Positions 35,672-43,616 of a stretch of DNA of 64,000 bases are shown here, one piece after another; within the stretch, counting starts at the first letter, position 1, and the number at the start of each line of letters is the position of its first letter. Under the pieces are notes generated by a model. The model had not been told where the DNA came from, searched no databases, and saw only the letters and a program-made list of their open reading frames with translations. The stretch spans positions 248,001-312,000 of the forward strand of contig NZ_JACHBD010000002.1 in NCBI RefSeq assembly GCF_014200175.1, in the 5' to 3' direction. The DNA comes from Rhizobium lentis (lineage in GTDB: Bacteria; Pseudomonadota; Alphaproteobacteria; Rhizobiales; Rhizobiaceae). A program made the position numbers and the translations under genes.

Positions 35672-37678
35672 TCAGAACTCCGTCCAATCACCATCCTGGC
35701 TTTTCGGCGCGCTGCCGCCGCCGAAGGCGTTGGCGAGGGTCTGGCCGAGGGCGCGGGCCGGTGAGGTGGTCGGGCGGGCGGTGCCCTCCCGGGCGACGCG
35801 GATTGGCGGGGCCTTGGCCACCGGGCGCGCGGGCGCGCGCGGGGCCGCGGCCGGCGGCCGGGTGGAGGCGATCGGGGCGGCGGCGGCGAAGCTGCCGGTG
35901 CCGGTCAGCCGGAACTGGCCGAGCAGATTGTTGAGCGCTGTCGCCTCCGTGGCGAGGCTGTGGCTGGCGGCGGTCGACTGCTCGACCATCGCCGCATTCT
36001 GCTGCGTGCCCTGATCCATGGTGTTGACGGCGGTGTTGATCTCCTGCAACCCGATCGACTGCTCGCGCGAGGCTTCGGCAATAGCGTGGACGTGCTGGTT
36101 GATTTCCTGCACTTCGGTGACGATCGCATCGAGCGCCTTGCCGGTCTCGCCGACCAGCGACACACCGGTCTGCACATGCGTGCCGGAATTGGTGATCAGG
36201 TCCTTGATTTCCTTGGCCGCTCTGGCCGAACGCTGGGCGAGCTCGCGCACCTCCTGCGCCACGACGGCAAAGCCCTTGCCGGCTTCGCCGGCGCGGGCTG
36301 CCTCGACGCCGGCATTCAAAGCCAGCAGATTGGTCTGGAAGGCGATGTCATCGATGACGCCGATGATGTTGCCGATCGCGACCGAGGACTGTTCGATCTG
36401 CTGCATCGCGGAGACTGCCTTGCGGACGACCTCGCCGGATTTTTCGGCGCCGAGGCGCGTGCGGGTGACGAGCTGGCTTGCCTCCTCGGCGCGTCTGGCG
36501 GCGTCGCGCACCGTCGTGGTGATTTCTTCCAGTGCCGCTGCGGTTTCTTCGACCGAGGCCGACTGCTGTTCCGTCCGCCGGGAAAGCTCGTCCGCGGAAG
36601 ACCGGATCTCGTTGGCGCCGGCGCCGATTGCCCGCGCATTGGCGCCGACCGCCTGCAGGGTCTCGTTGAGCTTCTCGACCGAGTGGTTGAAATCCTGGCG
36701 CAGCGCGTCGAGATGGGCGACGAAGGGCTCGTCGATATGCGAGGCGAGATCGCCGGCGGCAAGGCGGCGCAGGCCGTCGCCGAGAGCTGTGACGGCGCGG
36801 TCGAGTTCGGACGCTTCACGCGCCTTCTGCGCCTCGCGTTCGCGGCGCTCGCCGTCGCTGACGCTGCGCTCTGCCTCCGCGCGAGCCTCGATCTGACGGC
36901 GCTCGATGGCGTTGTCGCGGAAGATCGATACGGCTTGCGCCATCTGGCCCACTTCGTCGCTGCGATCGAGACCGCCGATCTCGCTGTCGGTATCACCCTC
37001 GGCAAGCCGCGTCATGCGCAGTCGCAGCTGCGTCATCGGGCCTGAAATGCCGGACTGCGCCACAATAATGCCGACGCCGATCGCGGCGAGAACGGCAATG
37101 CCGATCAGGACGAGACAGAAGGTGATCCGGCCGTTGACGGAAGCCGAGAGCGCGTCGCCGCCGTCGTTGAGCAGCGCCATTATCGCATCATCGTTGGCAA
37201 TCATCTTCGGTGCCAGCGCATCGAGCTTGGCGTTGATCAGGGCGACATTTGCCTGCGCGCCGGCGCTGTCCCTGGCTTTGCTCTGTTCGGTGATCTTGCC
37301 GGCCAGGGCTTCGATTTCATCGATGCCCGCCTGGATCTCGTCGATAGCCTGTTTGCGGCCGGGCATCAGCGCCAGCGCCGCCTTCATCCGGTCACGGGCC
37401 TGCGGCAGCTTGCTCGGTGTGGCGAGCGCCGTCTGGAAGGCCGGCGTATCGGGCTTCATCTCGGCCAGTAGGCTGACCTGCAGCACCGAGGCCACCACGG
37501 AAGCGCTGGCGCGTGCGCTCTGCATCGAGGCCAGCGCCTCATGATCGATGAGGGCACTGTAGGCGGCGTCCGCACGGCGAAACTCGGCGATGACATAGAT
37601 CAGCCCGGCCATCGTGATCAGCCCCAGGAGCGCCACGACCGATATGATTTTCGTGCGGATTTTCAGATGCTTCAACAT
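35672..37678 (-). CDS. Methyl-accepting chemotaxis protein with C-terminal pentapeptide
   Basis: Chemoreceptor, 668 aa from the ATG at 37678 (a GTG lies four codons upstream). First membrane helix about residues 10-30, periplasmic helical sensor domain of about 150 aa, second helix about 183-205 (VLIGIAVLAAIGVGIIV), HAMP, a second HAMP-like region, then the signalling domain with hairpin tip IDDIAFQTNLLALNAGVEA and EVRELAQRSARAAKEI. The C-terminus ends DWTEF after a Pro/Ala-rich tether, matching the xWxxF pentapeptide that recruits CheR/CheB. Ligand unknown; no che genes nearby. Confidence 0.95.
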   Translation of the reverse strand: MLKHLKIRTKIISVVALLGLITMAGLIYVIAEFRRADAAYSALIDHEALASMQSARASASVVASVLQVSLLAEMKPDTPAFQTALATPSKLPQARDRMKAALALMPGRKQAIDEIQAGIDEIEALAGKITEQSKARDSAGAQANVALINAKLDALAPKMIANDDAIMALLNDGGDALSASVNGRITFCLVLIGIAVLAAIGVGIIVAQSGISGPMTQLRLRMTRLAEGDTDSEIGGLDRSDEVGQMAQAVSIFRDNAIERRQIEARAEAERSVSDGERREREAQKAREASELDRAVTALGDGLRRLAAGDLASHIDEPFVAHLDALRQDFNHSVEKLNETLQAVGANARAIGAGANEIRSSADELSRRTEQQSASVEETAAALEEITTTVRDAARRAEEASQLVTRTRLGAEKSGEVVRKAVSAMQQIEQSSVAIGNIIGVIDDIAFQTNLLALNAGVEAARAGEAGKGFAVVAQEVRELAQRSARAAKEIKDLITNSGTHVQTGVSLVGETGKALDAIVTEVQEINQHVHAIAEASREQSIGLQEINTAVNTMDQGTQQNAAMVEQSTAASHSLATEATALNNLLGQFRLTGTGSFAAAAPIASTRPPAAAPRAPARPVAKAPPIRVAREGTARPTTSPARALGQTLANAFGGGSAPKSQDGDWTEF

Positions 37679-37869
37679 GGGAAATGTCACCCGATTGGCC
37701 GGGCGTGCCGCACCGGCGCTTCGAAATCAATTGTTACAAACAAAGCGCTGACGCGTGCATCATGCGATCGGCCGGCGGGGTCCGATGACGTCGCCATAAA
37801 TAAAGGCGCTATTCTTTAATTCCGCCCTAACGCGGGTGTGGAGAACGCCCATAATTTTGAAGGAGGAGC

Positions 37870-37960
37870 TTGCGCCGGAAACCAGGAGAGCCCGATCCTG
37901 AGATGCTCCGCAGGGACCTCGGATGGCGAGGCGGGCGTTCCGGCGTCGGATACACGCATA
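37870..37960. repeat. Palindromic intergenic repeat, second family; gap 37679-38035
   Basis: AGAGCCCGATCCTGAGATGC with TCCGCAGGGACCTCGGATGG and CGAGGCGGG, related to the repeat at 13195-13420. It lies between the divergent chemoreceptor and binding-protein genes, whose promoters must also be in this gap; none stands out. Confidence 0.55.
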
Positions 37961-38035
37961 TTCCCCACCGGGCGTGACTCTGTTACATCTCTTCACCCCC
38001 GCAACGCTTCGCGCTGAACCCGAGACCGGATCACG

Positions 38036-38899
38036 ATGACCGAATCCAAGCTGGCATCCCTGACGCTGACGGGGCTTTTCGCGTTCGGGCTGTTGCTCTT
38101 TTCAAGCCTTGCCTCCGCTCAGCAGGCAGCGCCCTCGCTGCCGCTGCTCTTCGATGCGCGAGAACGTTTGGCGAGACCCGATCTCTCCTCGCTGGTGCGC
38201 CTGCGCTTCCTGACGTCGGTCGATTTTCCGCCCTTCAATTTCACCGATCAGAACGGCAAGCTTTCCGGCTTCAACGTCGATCTCGCCCGCGAAATCTGCA
38301 GCGAGCTGGAAATATCCGACAAGTGCCAGATCCAGGCGATTCCTTTCGTCGACCTCAAGGATGCGCTTGCCGCCTCGCAGGGCGATGCCGTCATCGCCGG
38401 CCTTGCTGTGACCCCCGAGCTGCGCCGGCAGTTCGTCTTCTCCCGGCCTTATCTGATGCTGCCGGCGCGCTTCGTGCGCAATCTCGCAGCACCGATCGAC
38501 GGCAAGACGGCCGCCGCCCTTGCCGGCCGGCCGGTCGGTGTCGTCAGGGGCACGGTGCACGAGGCGATGCTCGCCGCATTTTTCCCGGCGCTGAAGGCTG
38601 AGCCCTTCGACACCAAGGACGCTCTGCTTGCCGCGCTGAAAGAGCGCAAGGTCGACGCTGGCTTTGCCGATGCGCTGCAGCTTTCCTTCTGGGTCTCTTC
38701 GCCGGCCGCGGAGAAATGCTGCGCGCTGTTCGACGGTCCCTATCTGTCCGAACATTTCCTCGGCGAGGGCATGACGATCATGCTGCGGCAGAAGGACAGC
38801 GTGCTGACGTCAGCCATCGATCACGCGCTTGCCACGCTGTCGCGCAACGGCCGTCTGCAGGAAATCTATCTGCGCTATTTCCCCTACGGGCTTTACTGA
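38036..38899 (+). CDS. Periplasmic solute-binding protein, family 3 (amino-acid type)
   Basis: 287 aa with a signal peptide (LTLTGLFAFGLLLFSSLASA, cleavage near AQQ). Family-3 segments: VDFPPFNFTDQNGKLSGFNVDLA, a ligand-site Arg region VTPELRRQFVFSRPY, GVVRGTVHEAML and the C-terminal EIYLRYFPYG. Two adjacent Cys (EKCCALF) are unusual. No permease or ATPase gene is adjacent, so it may serve an importer elsewhere or a signalling role. It converges with the TerB gene end to end. Confidence 0.88.
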   Translation: MTESKLASLTLTGLFAFGLLLFSSLASAQQAAPSLPLLFDARERLARPDLSSLVRLRFLTSVDFPPFNFTDQNGKLSGFNVDLAREICSELEISDKCQIQAIPFVDLKDALAASQGDAVIAGLAVTPELRRQFVFSRPYLMLPARFVRNLAAPIDGKTAAALAGRPVGVVRGTVHEAMLAAFFPALKAEPFDTKDALLAALKERKVDAGFADALQLSFWVSSPAAEKCCALFDGPYLSEHFLGEGMTIMLRQKDSVLTSAIDHALATLSRNGRLQEIYLRYFPYGLY

Positions 38900-39313
38900 T
38901 CAGCCCTTGCGGAAACGGGCAATGGCGCTGCGCTCGATCGCCGCGCAGGTGAGCTTGTCGAGGCCGAGCCGGTCGCGCAGCAGGCTGAGCAGCCGCAATT
39001 CCTCGGCCTTGACCGAAAGGTCGGCGGAAGCCACTTCGACGGCGAGCGCATAGGCCGTGTCGTAGAGTTTTGCCGGCAGCGTGTCGCGCACGGTTTCGAG
39101 AACGACGTCGAGGCCTTCAGGCCCTGCCAGCAGCGAGGCGCAGTCGCGCGCAATCGAAATCAGCTTTTCGTCATCGAAATCCTTGAAAACCGGCAGGAAT
39201 CCGATGAGTTGGCCAATTCTCGTCATCTCCCGGTCGTTCATCGTGCTGTCGACGGCGGATGCCATCACCATCACGTAGATGAGGGCATCATGGGCGGAAA
39301 GCGGCTTGTTCAT
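38900..39313 (-). CDS. TerB-like (TerB_C / DjlA N-terminal family) cytoplasmic protein
   Basis: 137 aa, all helical. The pattern ALIYVMVMASAVDSTMNDREM and LAVEVASADLSVKAEELRLL, with acidic residues after each core helix, matches the TerB fold, whose members bind metal. Function unknown; the name tellurite resistance is historical. Single gene; its stop abuts the stop of the convergent binding-protein gene. Confidence 0.82.
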   Translation of the reverse strand: MNKPLSAHDALIYVMVMASAVDSTMNDREMTRIGQLIGFLPVFKDFDDEKLISIARDCASLLAGPEGLDVVLETVRDTLPAKLYDTAYALAVEVASADLSVKAEELRLLSLLRDRLGLDKLTCAAIERSAIARFRKG

Positions 39314-39401
39314 CTCTGATTCCTTTTTCGGTGAGCGGAGATTAGGAATTGGCGGCGGCCTTTACAAGGGATCGGCAGCGTGGCGCAGCCGCGGACATTC
39401 G

Positions 39402-40115
39402 TCATTTGCGACGCGGGTCGCCGCCGTAAATGCCTTTCTGCGCTTGCTTCGCCTTCTCGGCGACGACGCCAAGCGGCGAGCCGGCCTCGGCTTCGGCCCA
39501 GCCGTTTTCGGCGAGCCAGGTGCCGAGATCCTGCGTGCCGAGCCGGCAGGCGGCGGTCGCCGTCCCCTTCCATTCCGCCATGCCGAGGTCGCAGGTGAGG
39601 CTGCGGTTGCGCAAGAGCTGGCGCAGTGCCGTCTTCGCCAGCATGCCGCAGGGCCATTGCCGGCCTGCCGGCCCGCATATCCTGTCGGTCGGTGTCGGGA
39701 CGATGCCGGCAAGCTGAAGCCTGCGCTCGCCAAAGGAAAGCACGCCGGCATTTTCGGCCACCGGCCGCGTCAGCTCGATCGGCTTCTTCGCGGCCGGCCC
39801 TGCGGCTTGCCCGCCGGGCGTATCCGGTGGGGGCGGCGGGTCGGCTGGCGTGGCCGTCATGCGTTCGGTCGAGGCGGGGGAGGGAGCGGCCGGTTGCGCC
39901 GCACGTGCAATGATTTCGGCATCTGCGTCCGAGATCGGCGCCAACCGGCCTCCCGTCTCGGAAGTGATTTCGGCCGCCGGGCCCATTTCTGGCGCCTCTG
40001 CGGCGGTCGTATCCTCACCGCCCGTTCCGCCGCGTAGCCTTGCTTCTGCGGCCATCAGCAGGCTGGCCACGACCGCCATTCCTGCGAGACCAGTGAAGAC
40101 GGCGGCAGGGCGCAT
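39402..40115 (-). CDS. Thermonuclease-fold (SNase-like) membrane-anchored protein, probably not a nuclease
   Basis: 237 aa. N-terminal hydrophobic anchor or signal (AVFTGLAGMAVVASLLMAA), a long Ala/Pro-rich linker, then about 100 residues resembling the staphylococcal-nuclease family (RRLQLAGIVPTPTDRICGP ... GTWLAENGWAEAE). The usual catalytic Asp/Arg/Glu pattern (GVDAPE-like) is not seen, and paired Cys (ICGP, WPCG, TCDL, AACR) are present instead. The start at 40115 has AGGAAA 8 bases upstream and lies 12 bases beyond the repressor-like gene's stop. Confidence 0.75.
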   Translation of the reverse strand: MRPAAVFTGLAGMAVVASLLMAAEARLRGGTGGEDTTAAEAPEMGPAAEITSETGGRLAPISDADAEIIARAAQPAAPSPASTERMTATPADPPPPPDTPGGQAAGPAAKKPIELTRPVAENAGVLSFGERRLQLAGIVPTPTDRICGPAGRQWPCGMLAKTALRQLLRNRSLTCDLGMAEWKGTATAACRLGTQDLGTWLAENGWAEAEAGSPLGVVAEKAKQAQKGIYGGDPRRK

Positions 40116-40126
40116 GGAATATTTTC

Positions 40127-40798
40127 CTATTGGCTGGCCCAGATGATACGGGCTATCCACTCGACGTCGGATAGATCGAGCGTGCGGTTTGGATGTTCGG
40201 GATTGAGCGACATCAGCTCGATCGACCGTGAGCTCTGGCGCAGAAGCACCTTGGCCATCACCTCACCGTCGCGGGTGCGCACGACGACGCGGTCATTGCG
40301 GCGCACTTGCGCGCCGGGCTCGACGATCAGCACGTCGCCGTCGCGGTAGAGCGGCATCATGCTCTCGCCCTGCACTTCCAGTGCGTAGACGACCGATTTC
40401 TGCGACGGCGCAGCCGGAAACTCGACCACGTCCCAGCCTTGCCCGGCGGGAAAGCCGCCATCGTCGAAGAAGCCGCCCGCACCAGCCTGCGCAAAGCCGA
40501 GCAGCGGAATGGCGCCGCCGTGCGGCGGCTTGGCGCGCTCGCCCGGCAATCCAGCGGAAGAATTAGCGCTCGGCCGCATGAAAGCGAGAAACTGCTCCAT
40601 GTTCGCCCCTGTCGCATCGAGCACCTTGGCGATCGATTCGGTCGAGGGCCAGCGCAGACGTCCGTCGGCCGAAAGTCGTTTCGACTTGTTGAAAGAGGTC
40701 GGATCGAGTCCGGCGCGGCGCGCAAGACCGGATGGCGTCAGGTCGTGCCGCTCGGCAAGCCTGTCGATCGCCTCCCAGATCTGCTCGTGTGACAGCAT
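40127..40798 (-). CDS. XRE/CI-type repressor with S24 (LexA-like) peptidase domain
   Basis: 223 aa. N-terminal helix-turn-helix (LTPSGLARRAGLDPTSFNKSK), an Ala-Gly pair suited to self-cleavage (GFAQAGAGG), and an S24 domain with Ser in VQGESMMPLYRDGD and Lys in EVMAKVLLR. It is a prophage-type repressor by family, but no phage genes surround it; such solitary copies are conserved in rhizobia and may be stress regulators. Directly followed by the nuclease-fold gene, so these two are probably one operon. Confidence 0.88.
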   Translation of the reverse strand: MLSHEQIWEAIDRLAERHDLTPSGLARRAGLDPTSFNKSKRLSADGRLRWPSTESIAKVLDATGANMEQFLAFMRPSANSSAGLPGERAKPPHGGAIPLLGFAQAGAGGFFDDGGFPAGQGWDVVEFPAAPSQKSVVYALEVQGESMMPLYRDGDVLIVEPGAQVRRNDRVVVRTRDGEVMAKVLLRQSSRSIELMSLNPEHPNRTLDLSDVEWIARIIWASQ

Positions 40799-40923
40799 AT
40801 GCGCCCGATTCCGTGCAGCCTATCCGAGGCCGCGCTCCAGCCGGCCGAAAGTGTAACCGACCGTGCGGCGCGCGTAAAGGTAAGGGAGGAATAAAATCCT
40901 TTTATCGGCGGTTTCGGCCGCCC

Positions 40924-41571
40924 TCAGGCGACCATCGCCATGTTGATCTTGCCAAGCTGGATGACGGCCTGCGTGCGGCTGTCGACATCGAGTTTCAAGA
41001 GGATCGCCGAGACATGCGCCTTGATCGTCGCCTCGGAGACGCCAAGTTCATAGGCGATCTGCTTGTTCAGCAGCCCTTCGGCGAGCATGGTCAGCACCCG
41101 GCTCTGCTGCGGCGTCAGCGTGTGCAGACGGTGGATCAGGTCGGCAACGTCGGGGTCCTGCTCCTGGCCGTCGCGATAGCTTTCCGGTGTGGCGATATCG
41201 CCGGCGAGCACCGTCTGGATGCTGCGGCGAATATCATCGATGCCGGAGGATTTCGAGATGAAGCCGGACGCGCCGAGTTCCAGTGCCCGGCGGATCGTCG
41301 TTGCGTCGTCGCTTGCCGAGACGATGATGATCGGCAGGCTGGCGAATTCGGCGCGCAGCGCCATCAGCCCGGAAAAGCCGCTGACACCGGGCATGGCGAG
41401 GTCGAGCAGCATCAGGTCGGCATCCGGATGGGCGCCGGCTGCAGTCCGCGCGGCAGCGAAGTCGCCGGCTTCGACGATCGACTGGCGACCTTCCATGCCG
41501 ATGACGGCCTGGCGCAACGCATCGCGGAAAAGCGGATGGTCGTCGGCAATGATAATGGTTTGTTCCTGCAT
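40924..41571 (-). CDS. Orphan LuxR/NarL-family response regulator
   Basis: 215 aa from the ATG at 41571 with GGAGGGAG upstream. Receiver domain with DDHPLF acidic pair, phospho-acceptor Asp in LMLLDLAMPGVSG near residue 55, and Lys in SGFISKSSG; the C-terminal LuxR HTH reads LTPQQSRVLTMLAEGLLNKQ and VSEATIKAHVSAILLKL. No kinase gene is nearby. An 18-bp dyad (CTGATAT-gact-ATATCAG, 41642-41659) lies 71-88 bases upstream of its start. Confidence 0.92.
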   Translation of the reverse strand: MQEQTIIIADDHPLFRDALRQAVIGMEGRQSIVEAGDFAAARTAAGAHPDADLMLLDLAMPGVSGFSGLMALRAEFASLPIIIVSASDDATTIRRALELGASGFISKSSGIDDIRRSIQTVLAGDIATPESYRDGQEQDPDVADLIHRLHTLTPQQSRVLTMLAEGLLNKQIAYELGVSEATIKAHVSAILLKLDVDSRTQAVIQLGKINMAMVA

Positions 41572-41641
41572 CGAAAACTCCCTCCCAAGAGCCCGATCAT
41601 GCGCATGCGGCGCCGTCCCCACTGCGCTCCATGCCTGCCTG

Positions 41642-41659
41642 CTGATATGACTATATCAG
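41642..41659. promoter_or_regulatory. Dyad CTGATAT-gact-ATATCAG upstream of the response regulator
   Basis: Perfect 7-bp arms with a 4-base centre, an AT-rich island between two minus-strand genes. It could be the operator of the response regulator's own promoter. It lacks a T run, so a terminator for the upstream gene is less likely. Confidence 0.4.
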
Positions 41660-41660
41660 A

Positions 41661-42059
41661 TCAGGTCTTCTGCGGAAGGGGATTGGCCTTTTCCTCGGCC
41701 TGGAACTCCTTCACCATCCCCATGAAACTCTTCATCATCTTTTCCATGATGCTGATCGAGCGGTCGATCTCGGCGTCGCTCGGCAGCGCCCGCTGGACGA
41801 GGCCTTCCTGTTCCAGCTTGGTCACCCGCTCCGCAAGCCGGTCGAGTTCGTCCTCATAGGCCGCCCGCTCGTCGGCGGCCATGCGGCAGACGAGAGCGCC
41901 GTCCTTGTCCTGGCAGATCGACATGGCGCCGGTCTGGCGGTCGAGCCGGACGAAATGATCGCCGCTCCGTTCCAGCTGAAAGCGGCCCGCATCGGCCTCG
42001 GCCGCGACAGCTGCCAGCGGCAGGAGAACAGCGCCAAGTGTGAGAACCAAAATCTTCAT
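41661..42059 (-). CDS. Small secreted coiled-coil protein of unknown function
   Basis: 132 aa. Signal peptide MKILVLTLGAVLLPLAAVAAEA; the mature part has RSGDHFVRLDRQTGAMSIC...LVCRM with two Cys that may bond, then a helical stretch (YEDELDRLAERVTKLEQEG) and a Met-rich segment (IMEKMMKSFMGMVKEF). GGAGG lies 8 bases before the ATG at 42059. I do not recognise a named family. It is divergent from the DUF952-pyrD operon. Confidence 0.78.
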   Translation of the reverse strand: MKILVLTLGAVLLPLAAVAAEADAGRFQLERSGDHFVRLDRQTGAMSICQDKDGALVCRMAADERAAYEDELDRLAERVTKLEQEGLVQRALPSDAEIDRSISIMEKMMKSFMGMVKEFQAEEKANPLPQKT

Positions 42060-42174
42060 CGTCTCATCCTCCGGATTTTGCCTGGGCGGGTCCTGTTTTT
42101 GACCGCCGGGGCGTGGACATTGCCGCCTCTTTCCGGCAAAGCGCTGGTGATCGAGGACCAGCAATCGCGAGGCC

Positions 42175-42531
42175 ATGATGACCCTGACACCGACCCTTTA
42201 CAAGATCGTGACGGAAACGCTCTGGCAGCAAGCCCGACAAAGCGGTGTTTTTCATGGCGCCGGCATCGATCTCAAGGACGGCTTCATCCATTTTTCGACG
42301 GCTGACCAGGTCAAGCAGACCGCCGCCCTGCATTTTGCCGGCCAGCCCGGCCTGATGCTGGTTGCCGTTGATGGCGGCGGCTTCGGTGACAAGCTGATCT
42401 TCGAACCCTCGCGCGGCGGCGATCTCTTCCCGCATCTCTACGCCGACCTGCCGCTTGCGGCCGTGCTCTGGGAGGTGCGGCTGCCGCTCGACGAGACCGG
42501 CGCCCACATTTTCCCGGAGTTGCAGCCATGA
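42175..42531 (+). CDS. DUF952 family protein
   Basis: 118 aa, single DUF952 domain: LYKIVTETLWQQA, DGFIHFSTADQVKQTA, LMLVAVDGGGFGDKLIFEP and FPHLYADLPLAAV. Function unknown; the fold has been likened to ADP-ribosyltransferase-type domains, which I cannot test here. Two consecutive ATGs; the second has GAGG better spaced. Its stop overlaps the pyrD start by 4 bases (ATGA), so the two are translationally coupled. Confidence 0.87.
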   Translation: MMTLTPTLYKIVTETLWQQARQSGVFHGAGIDLKDGFIHFSTADQVKQTAALHFAGQPGLMLVAVDGGGFGDKLIFEPSRGGDLFPHLYADLPLAAVLWEVRLPLDETGAHIFPELQP

Positions 42532-43616
42532 TCGATCCCTTCAAGCGTCTCGCCCGCAAGGGCCTCTTCCTGTTCGATCCGGAAACGGCGCACGGCATGT
42601 CGATCGCGGCGCTGAAATCCGGCCTGGTGCCCGCCTGCCAGATCACTCCCGATCCGCGCCTTCGCCAGACCGTCGCCGGCCTTACCTTCGAAAATCCGCT
42701 CGGCATGGCGGCAGGCTACGACAAGAATGCCGAGGTGCCGGAGGCGCTGCTGAGGCTCGGCTTCGGCTTTACCGAGATCGGCACGGTGACGCCGAAGCCG
42801 CAATCCGGCAATCCGCGTCCGCGCATCTTCCGCCTGGTCGAGGATGAAGCCGTCATCAATCGCCTCGGTTTCAACAATGAAGGCCATGAGGCTGCTTTCG
42901 AGCGGCTCTCGGTGCTGACGGGCAAAGGCATTGTCGGCGTCAATATCGGCGCCAACAAGGACAGCGAGGACCGCATCGCGGATTATGTCGCCGGCATCCG
43001 CCGTTTCTATTCGGTCGCGCGCTATTTCACCGCCAACATCTCCTCACCGAATACGCCCGGCCTGCGAGACCTGCAGGCGCGCGAAAGCCTTGCGGCGCTG
43101 CTGTCGGCCGTGCTGGCGGCGCGCGATGAACTGGCGGAGAGATCCGGCCGGAAGATCCCGGTCTTTCTGAAGATCGCCCCCGATCTGACCGAGGAGGGCA
43201 TGGACGATATCGCCGCCGAGGCGCTCGCGCATCCGCTGGATGGGCTGATCGTCTCCAACACCACGCTGTCGCGCGAGGGCCTGAAAGATCAGCGCCAGGC
43301 GAAGGAGACGGGCGGTCTCTCCGGCGTGCCGCTGTTCGAAAAGTCGACCGCCGTGCTTGCCAGGATGCGCAAGCGCGTCGGCGCCGCGCTGCCGATCATC
43401 GGCGTCGGCGGCGTCTCCTCGGCGGAAACGGCGCTGGAAAAGATCAGGGCGGGTGCCGATCTCGTCCAGCTCTATTCCTGCATGGTCTATGAAGGCCCCG
43501 GCCTGCCCGGCAATATCGTTCGCGGTCTCTCCGAGCTGCTCGACCGGGAAAAGGCTGGCTCGATCCGCGAGCTGCGCGACAGCAGGGTCGATTACTGGGC
43601 GGCGCGGAAGGTCTGA
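42528..43616 (+). CDS. pyrD: Dihydroorotate dehydrogenase (quinone), class 2
   Basis: Membrane-associated FMN enzyme of pyrimidine synthesis feeding electrons to quinone. 362 aa. Class-2 features: an N-terminal amphipathic membrane segment (FKRLARKGLFLFDPETAHG), NPLGMAAGYDKN, NISSPNTPGLRDLQ with the catalytic Ser, KIAPDLTEEGM, SNTT and GVGGVSSAETALEKI. Start overlaps DUF952. Its last 25 bases overlap the convergent MATE gene. Confidence 0.96.
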   Translation: MIDPFKRLARKGLFLFDPETAHGMSIAALKSGLVPACQITPDPRLRQTVAGLTFENPLGMAAGYDKNAEVPEALLRLGFGFTEIGTVTPKPQSGNPRPRIFRLVEDEAVINRLGFNNEGHEAAFERLSVLTGKGIVGVNIGANKDSEDRIADYVAGIRRFYSVARYFTANISSPNTPGLRDLQARESLAALLSAVLAARDELAERSGRKIPVFLKIAPDLTEEGMDDIAAEALAHPLDGLIVSNTTLSREGLKDQRQAKETGGLSGVPLFEKSTAVLARMRKRVGAALPIIGVGGVSSAETALEKIRAGADLVQLYSCMVYEGPGLPGNIVRGLSELLDREKAGSIRELRDSRVDYWAARKV

